Source of the DNA: a bacterium UBA6115
Lineage (GTDB): Bacteria > Bacillota_A > Clostridia > Christensenellales > Aristaeellaceae
Direction of reading: 5' to 3'
NCBI GenBank assembly: GCA_002428405.1
Contig: DIWD01000062.1
Coordinates: 1 to 64,000 of the forward strand
Length of the DNA: 64,000 nt
Part shown: in pieces, positions 61,701 through 64,000 of the stretch
Position numbering within the stretch: the first letter of the stretch is position 1
Layout: the number at the start of each line of letters is the position of its first letter
Made by a program: the position numbers and the translations under genes
Notes under the pieces: model-generated
Told to the model about the DNA's origin: nothing
Database searches by the model: none
The model's input: the letters and a program-made list of their open reading frames with translations, nothing else

Positions 61701-63998
61701 GACACCCGCCGCAGAGGAAATGGCGGAGTTGACGTTGAGCGTGTTGCCCATCGTCTGAACTTTGTAGTAGTACGATGCACCGTCTTCGCTCGGGGCGTCG
61801 ACAAGGAATTCGTAATAGGTGTTGGCGGTCAGCTTGACACTTTCAAACGCGCTGTAGTTAACCCCGTCTGTGGAGCGGTAGACCTGATACCCCTTGATGG
61901 GGTTGTTGTACGCTCCTGCGGAAGCGCCGCTCCATCGGAGGGTCCTGACGGAATCCGGAGCCACGCCGCCGCCGTTGACGACCTCGACCACGGACGGGGG
62001 GTTGGGCGTGCTGATGACGGTCGTAACGACCGCCGCCGCGCTGGAGTTGTCTGAATGGATGCCAAGGTTCGTGCCAAGGCTGACGATTTTATAGGAATGG
62101 GTTCCGTTCCCGTTCTTGGATTTGACGGTAGCGGACTTGGTCGTTTTTGGAAGGTCGGACCCCAGCTGGGCATACGCCCCTCCGTCCACAGACCGCATGA
62201 TGCGGTATCCGCTGACGGGGTTGTTGTAGTCAGCGTCCGCGCCGTCATTCCAGGAGAGGGTAACATCGGCATCCGGCGCAACATTGCTGGCCAGGGACAC
62301 TGCGACACTGCTGGGCGCATAGGGCTTCGTCACATAGGTCTTCATGACCACCGTATTGGACGCGGGGCTGTCGCCGTATGGAGCGTCCGCGACGATGTAG
62401 TAAGACTTCGTGCCGTTGTTGTTCGCGTGAGCCGTGATCGGATAGGGGGAAGTCGCATCCAAAGCCACATTCACCCATGAGCCGGCATCTACTTTTTCGT
62501 AGATTTTGTACGTAGTGATGGAGTTATTCGTTCCATTTTGAGCGCCCGACCAGGACAGGTTTTGCGCGCTTCCCGGCGCCACATTGGTTGGCACGGAGAC
62601 GGTTGGCGCTGTTGGGTTCGTGACCGTCGTGGTCAGCGTGTCGTTCGCCGTGGAAAGGACAGACAGCTGCTCAGCGGTGAGGGAAGTGGCGCCGATGGTA
62701 TAGACGTAGAATTTCTGGGTCCCGTTCGCTCCCAGGGACGTGACAGGCATGGATCCGTAATTATATCCCGTCACAACGTCGCTGCCATATTGTGTCAGCG
62801 CACCGCCATTGACAGACACCATCACGCGGTACCCATAGATGGCATTATTTATCCCTGCGGAAGCTCCGCTCCAGCTCAGGGTCTTCTGGGCGCTGAATCC
62901 AACCGGGAGGTTGTCATCGTTCAGAGAAACGCTGTTCGGGGCTCCGGGCTTTGTGACTTTTGTGACGAGGCCGATCGAGGCGGAATAGGCGTCGATCCGT
63001 TCGCCGTTTACCTTGACTCGGTAATAGATGGTCGCATTGTTGCTTCCGCTGGCAATGACCGGGGAATAGGCCGTATTGGTGGTCGTTGCGACGTGCGACC
63101 AGGTGGCATTATCCGGGGAAGATTCGATGTCGTAGTCGACGATGGCGTTGTTGATCCCGCCCGCCTGGCCGCTCCACCGGATGACTGTCTGACCATTGGG
63201 GGCCAGGTCATTCGCGTCAAATGCGACCGACGAAGGGGGAGTGATGCTCCCCACGACGCTGGTCATCGTATGGCTGGCGGAGGACAGGGCGCTGTTTTCC
63301 TGCGCGATGACTTTGACCTTGTAGATATAAGCGCTGCCATTTAACGCATGGGATGTCACGGTCGCAGAGGTCGTTCCGGCATTGGTCGTTGCAATGGGGG
63401 ACGCGTAGTTGTCCCCGCTGTAGTACAGCTCATACCCAAGGATCGGGTTGTTCGTTCCGGCGGCGGCACCGTTCCAGGAAATCGTCTGGGGAGTTCCCAT
63501 GACGACATTGTTCGGGCCAGTCACGCTGTTGGGCGCGGAGGCGTTTGACCAGGTGGTCGTCAGGGCCGCATAGGCCGATGACAGGTCACTGTAGTAGCTT
63601 GCGCCGGCCGCACCCTTGGCGATAATCTTGTAATAGATGACCCCACCGTTGACCGCGGAAGCCGAGATATTGGTCGGGGAAGCCGCAACGGACTTTAGTA
63701 GGGTGAACCCGCTATCGGGGGAAGAACTGGAGTAAATGTCGTACCCGTTGATCGCATTATTGGTCCCATTTTGAGCGCCGGACCAAGCGAGGCTTGAGAC
63801 ACCACTTTTCCCGACGCTGGAAGGCGTCAGTGAGATGCTGGTCGGAGGCGTGCACTTCGTGTAAGGAGGAGTGTAGTCGACCGTCAGAGTTACATCGATG
63901 AAATCCCAGACACTTGTATTGGTTTGGCTGTTTACTTCGCCCGGGTCTCCTGGAGGTGGTGGATAAGAGGTATTTGTTTTGTCTGACTTGAACCGGAT
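58800..63998 (-). CDS. Giant phage tail-fibre/structural protein, C-terminal part
   Basis: The minus-strand frame is open to the window edge; the start is outside, leaving more than 1,700 residues visible. It has about seven fibronectin-III-like repeats, each containing a SWSGA-x-AG-x-NN-x-I-x-GY segment (about 61700-63998), a DUF859-like phage structural region (about 60390-61680, with VFDLRENKAAFGGIATIDDALQVPAGW) and a collagen-free tail-fibre end with repeated segments GSSGSCTGNA and RALTIGSTAKNFDGSAAVSWSLAEIGA. Such proteins decorate the tail or bind the host. Transcribed first among the visible phage genes. Confidence 0.85.
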   Translation of the reverse strand: MRFKSDKTNTSYPPPPGDPGEVNSQTNTSVWDFIDVTLTVDYTPPYTKCTPPTSISLTPSSVGKSGVSSLAWSGAQNGTNNAINGYDIYSSSSPDSGFTLLKSVAASPTNISASAVNGGVIYYKIIAKGAAGASYYSDLSSAYAALTTTWSNASAPNSVTGPNNVVMGTPQTISWNGAAAGTNNPILGYELYYSGDNYASPIATTNAGTTSATVTSHALNGSAYIYKVKVIAQENSALSSASHTMTSVVGSITPPSSVAFDANDLAPNGQTVIRWSGQAGGINNAIVDYDIESSPDNATWSHVATTTNTAYSPVIASGSNNATIYYRVKVNGERIDAYSASIGLVTKVTKPGAPNSVSLNDDNLPVGFSAQKTLSWSGASAGINNAIYGYRVMVSVNGGALTQYGSDVVTGYNYGSMPVTSLGANGTQKFYVYTIGATSLTAEQLSVLSTANDTLTTTVTNPTAPTVSVPTNVAPGSAQNLSWSGAQNGTNNSITTYKIYEKVDAGSWVNVALDATSPYPITAHANNNGTKSYYIVADAPYGDSPASNTVVMKTYVTKPYAPSSVAVSLASNVAPDADVTLSWNDGADADYNNPVSGYRIMRSVDGGAYAQLGSDLPKTTKSATVKSKNGNGTHSYKIVSLGTNLGIHSDNSSAAAVVTTVISTPNPPSVVEVVNGGGVAPDSVRTLRWSGASAGAYNNPIKGYQVYRSTDGVNYSAFESVKLTANTYYEFLVDAPSEDGASYYYKVQTMGNTLNVNSAISSAAGVLTTEKLPSTATLNKASLTATGSEDITVTLIPQMPTYTHKVTWYINGSYTSGEITKSAGVVTDTYTVPQSWILATTKTTTSVTAKCKVETFDGTTSLGVNEYSFVVNVPSKSAFTLSGVPLIATGSASATAAITTKYSGYKHTVKWSVGAYETTHTIAEGTGSPAQAYAIPKAWCNASPNVDNFDITVLVTTFKVTSDGELSLGSNSMTFKANVPTDIVPTITSFTPTGINQNWSLFVRTKSSVKWTPVAAGAYSSTIVSYQITNPNLNSGVLAYSAGTYWTSGLLNFPGSQVFTLLVTDSRGRTATITGNITVTDYNTPSIASAAFVRSDSGGTINRVTGTYVKLTAAFSFSNIGSNAITSKAYYREVGTSTWLPSGGSAVSIGGTGGIRTGAVTYGSGAINIAKLYDVKVSLTDAYSTVEVASIISTVSRVFDLRENKAAFGGIATIDDALQVPAGWKICADGNKEVLHTGNWTTTINLSSLGAAAASHGSHVPTPQAANNAVFLRNDNSWQTITPSNIGAAAESHGTHVTYETEVPLVAGTASAGSDADVSRGDHVHPLQTTVSGSSGSCTGNAEMSTKLATPRALTIGSTAKNFDGSAAVSWSLAEIGAAAVSHGSHVPTPQAANNAVYLRNDNTWHTLAPSEIGAAGAVHTHDYLPLAGGTLTGKVTVPTATRTAGMYGLYDSYKIGHVWSMGVGYKILDDGTTFGNLYGMAYKHTNNTTGGTMAGGHQIVFCSAGTPGVAIGLAGGIWTGGTIAAGAFSGPLTGNVTGNCSGSSGSCTGNSATATKLATTRALTIGSTAKNFDGSAAVSWSLAEIGAAAASHGTHVTYETAVPLVAGAASAGDNAGVSRGDHIHPLQTTVSGSSGSCTGNAATATKLTTTRALTIGGTAKNFDGSAAVSWSLAEIGALALAGGTLTGALTSYMAAATTDYTTNRVRNIKAGTSLPATTTAENGSVFILYTA
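58970..60260 (-). repeat. Tandem repeat region at the tail-fibre C-terminus
   Basis: Three near-identical copies of a roughly 45-codon unit (RALTIGSTAKNFDGSAAVSWSLAEIGA with the preceding SGSSGSCTGNA part) at about 58970-59100, 59225-59370 and 59870-60010, and repeats of SHGSHVPTPQAANNAVxLRNDN and THVTYETxVPLVAG segments. Internal repeats of this sort can recombine. Confidence 0.7.
61700..63998 (-). repeat. Fibronectin-III-like domain array
   Basis: Seven domain copies of roughly 85-95 residues, each with a WSGA/WNGA-type tryptophan and an NNxIxGY core, separated by short linkers. Continues beyond the right edge. Confidence 0.7.
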
Positions 63999-64000
63999 AA

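Larger units (their letters stand above)
51941..64000 (-). mobile_element. Prophage (integration end with lysis and tail genes)
   Basis: Minus-strand block of tail fibre, endolysin, holin, accessory proteins and two serine recombinases; the head, packaging and replication genes would lie beyond 64 kb. The recombinase end is at 51941. Confidence 0.8.

Noticed and set aside
58800..63998. Diversity-generating retroelement target in the tail fibre
   Set aside because: No reverse transcriptase or template repeat was seen in the window; repeats here are ordinary protein repeats.

Overview
This window looks like a chromosome segment of an anaerobic, gut- or digester-type Bacillota (Clostridia-like). 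The signs are GGAGG-type ribosome binding sites, a lysine riboswitch, LplB/LplC-type sugar permeases, a minimal SufCB (SMS-type) Fe-S system, TldD/TldE, and a Clostridia-style prophage with tandem serine recombinases. This assignment is inference from gene content. No rRNA, tRNA or CRISPR array was recognised.

0-3.5 kb: the tail of a membrane protein, an MmcQ/YjbR protein, then a three-gene polar amino-acid ABC importer preceded by a clear lysine riboswitch, so a lysine importer. 3.9-12 kb: an AraC regulator divergent from a sugar importer (two permeases, one binding protein), a GH88/GH105 unsaturated-uronyl hydrolase and a GH112 phosphorylase. Together these suggest uptake and phosphorolytic use of pectin (rhamnogalacturonan I) oligosaccharides such as galactosyl-rhamnose. 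12-24.5 kb: mostly housekeeping genes: GNAT acetyltransferase, NatAB-like ABC exporter, EamA transporter, SmsCB Fe-S scaffold, an ECF sigma factor with small partner proteins, a rhomboid protease and TldD/TldE. 24.5-32.5 kb: a GntR/LacI-hybrid regulator divergent from a second sugar importer operon that ends in a PHP metallohydrolase, a GH38-like DUF5054 protein and a PhnP-like metallo-beta-lactamase-fold hydrolase. This is a catabolic cassette whose substrate is not evident. 32.6-41 kb: VOC protein, AraC/GyrI-like regulator, alpha/beta hydrolase, SH3 protein, a scrambled junction of a multicopper-oxidase fragment with a truncated IS630-type transposase, an unknown gene, and a 1032-residue secreted protein combining leucine-rich repeats, GLUG-like repeats and a C39-like cysteine-protease domain.

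41-51.8 kb: an obviously AT-rich island, foreign to its GC-rich surroundings: TRAP transporter (DctP, DctQ, DctM), two tandem MmgE/PrpD paralogues, an MFS transporter, a cupin-XRE regulator and an octopine-dehydrogenase-family enzyme. Decayed serine-recombinase remnants lie at both ends. It probably imports and degrades an organic acid.

51.9-64 kb: one end of a prophage, all on the minus strand. In transcription order: a giant tail-fibre/structural protein (its start lies beyond the window), a DUF6273 protein, small proteins, an NlpC/P60-like endolysin with SH3 domain, a holin, a helix-turn-helix/zinc-ribbon protein, a 51-residue protein and two tandem large serine recombinases. The attachment site should lie just beyond the recombinases, around 51.4-51.9 kb.
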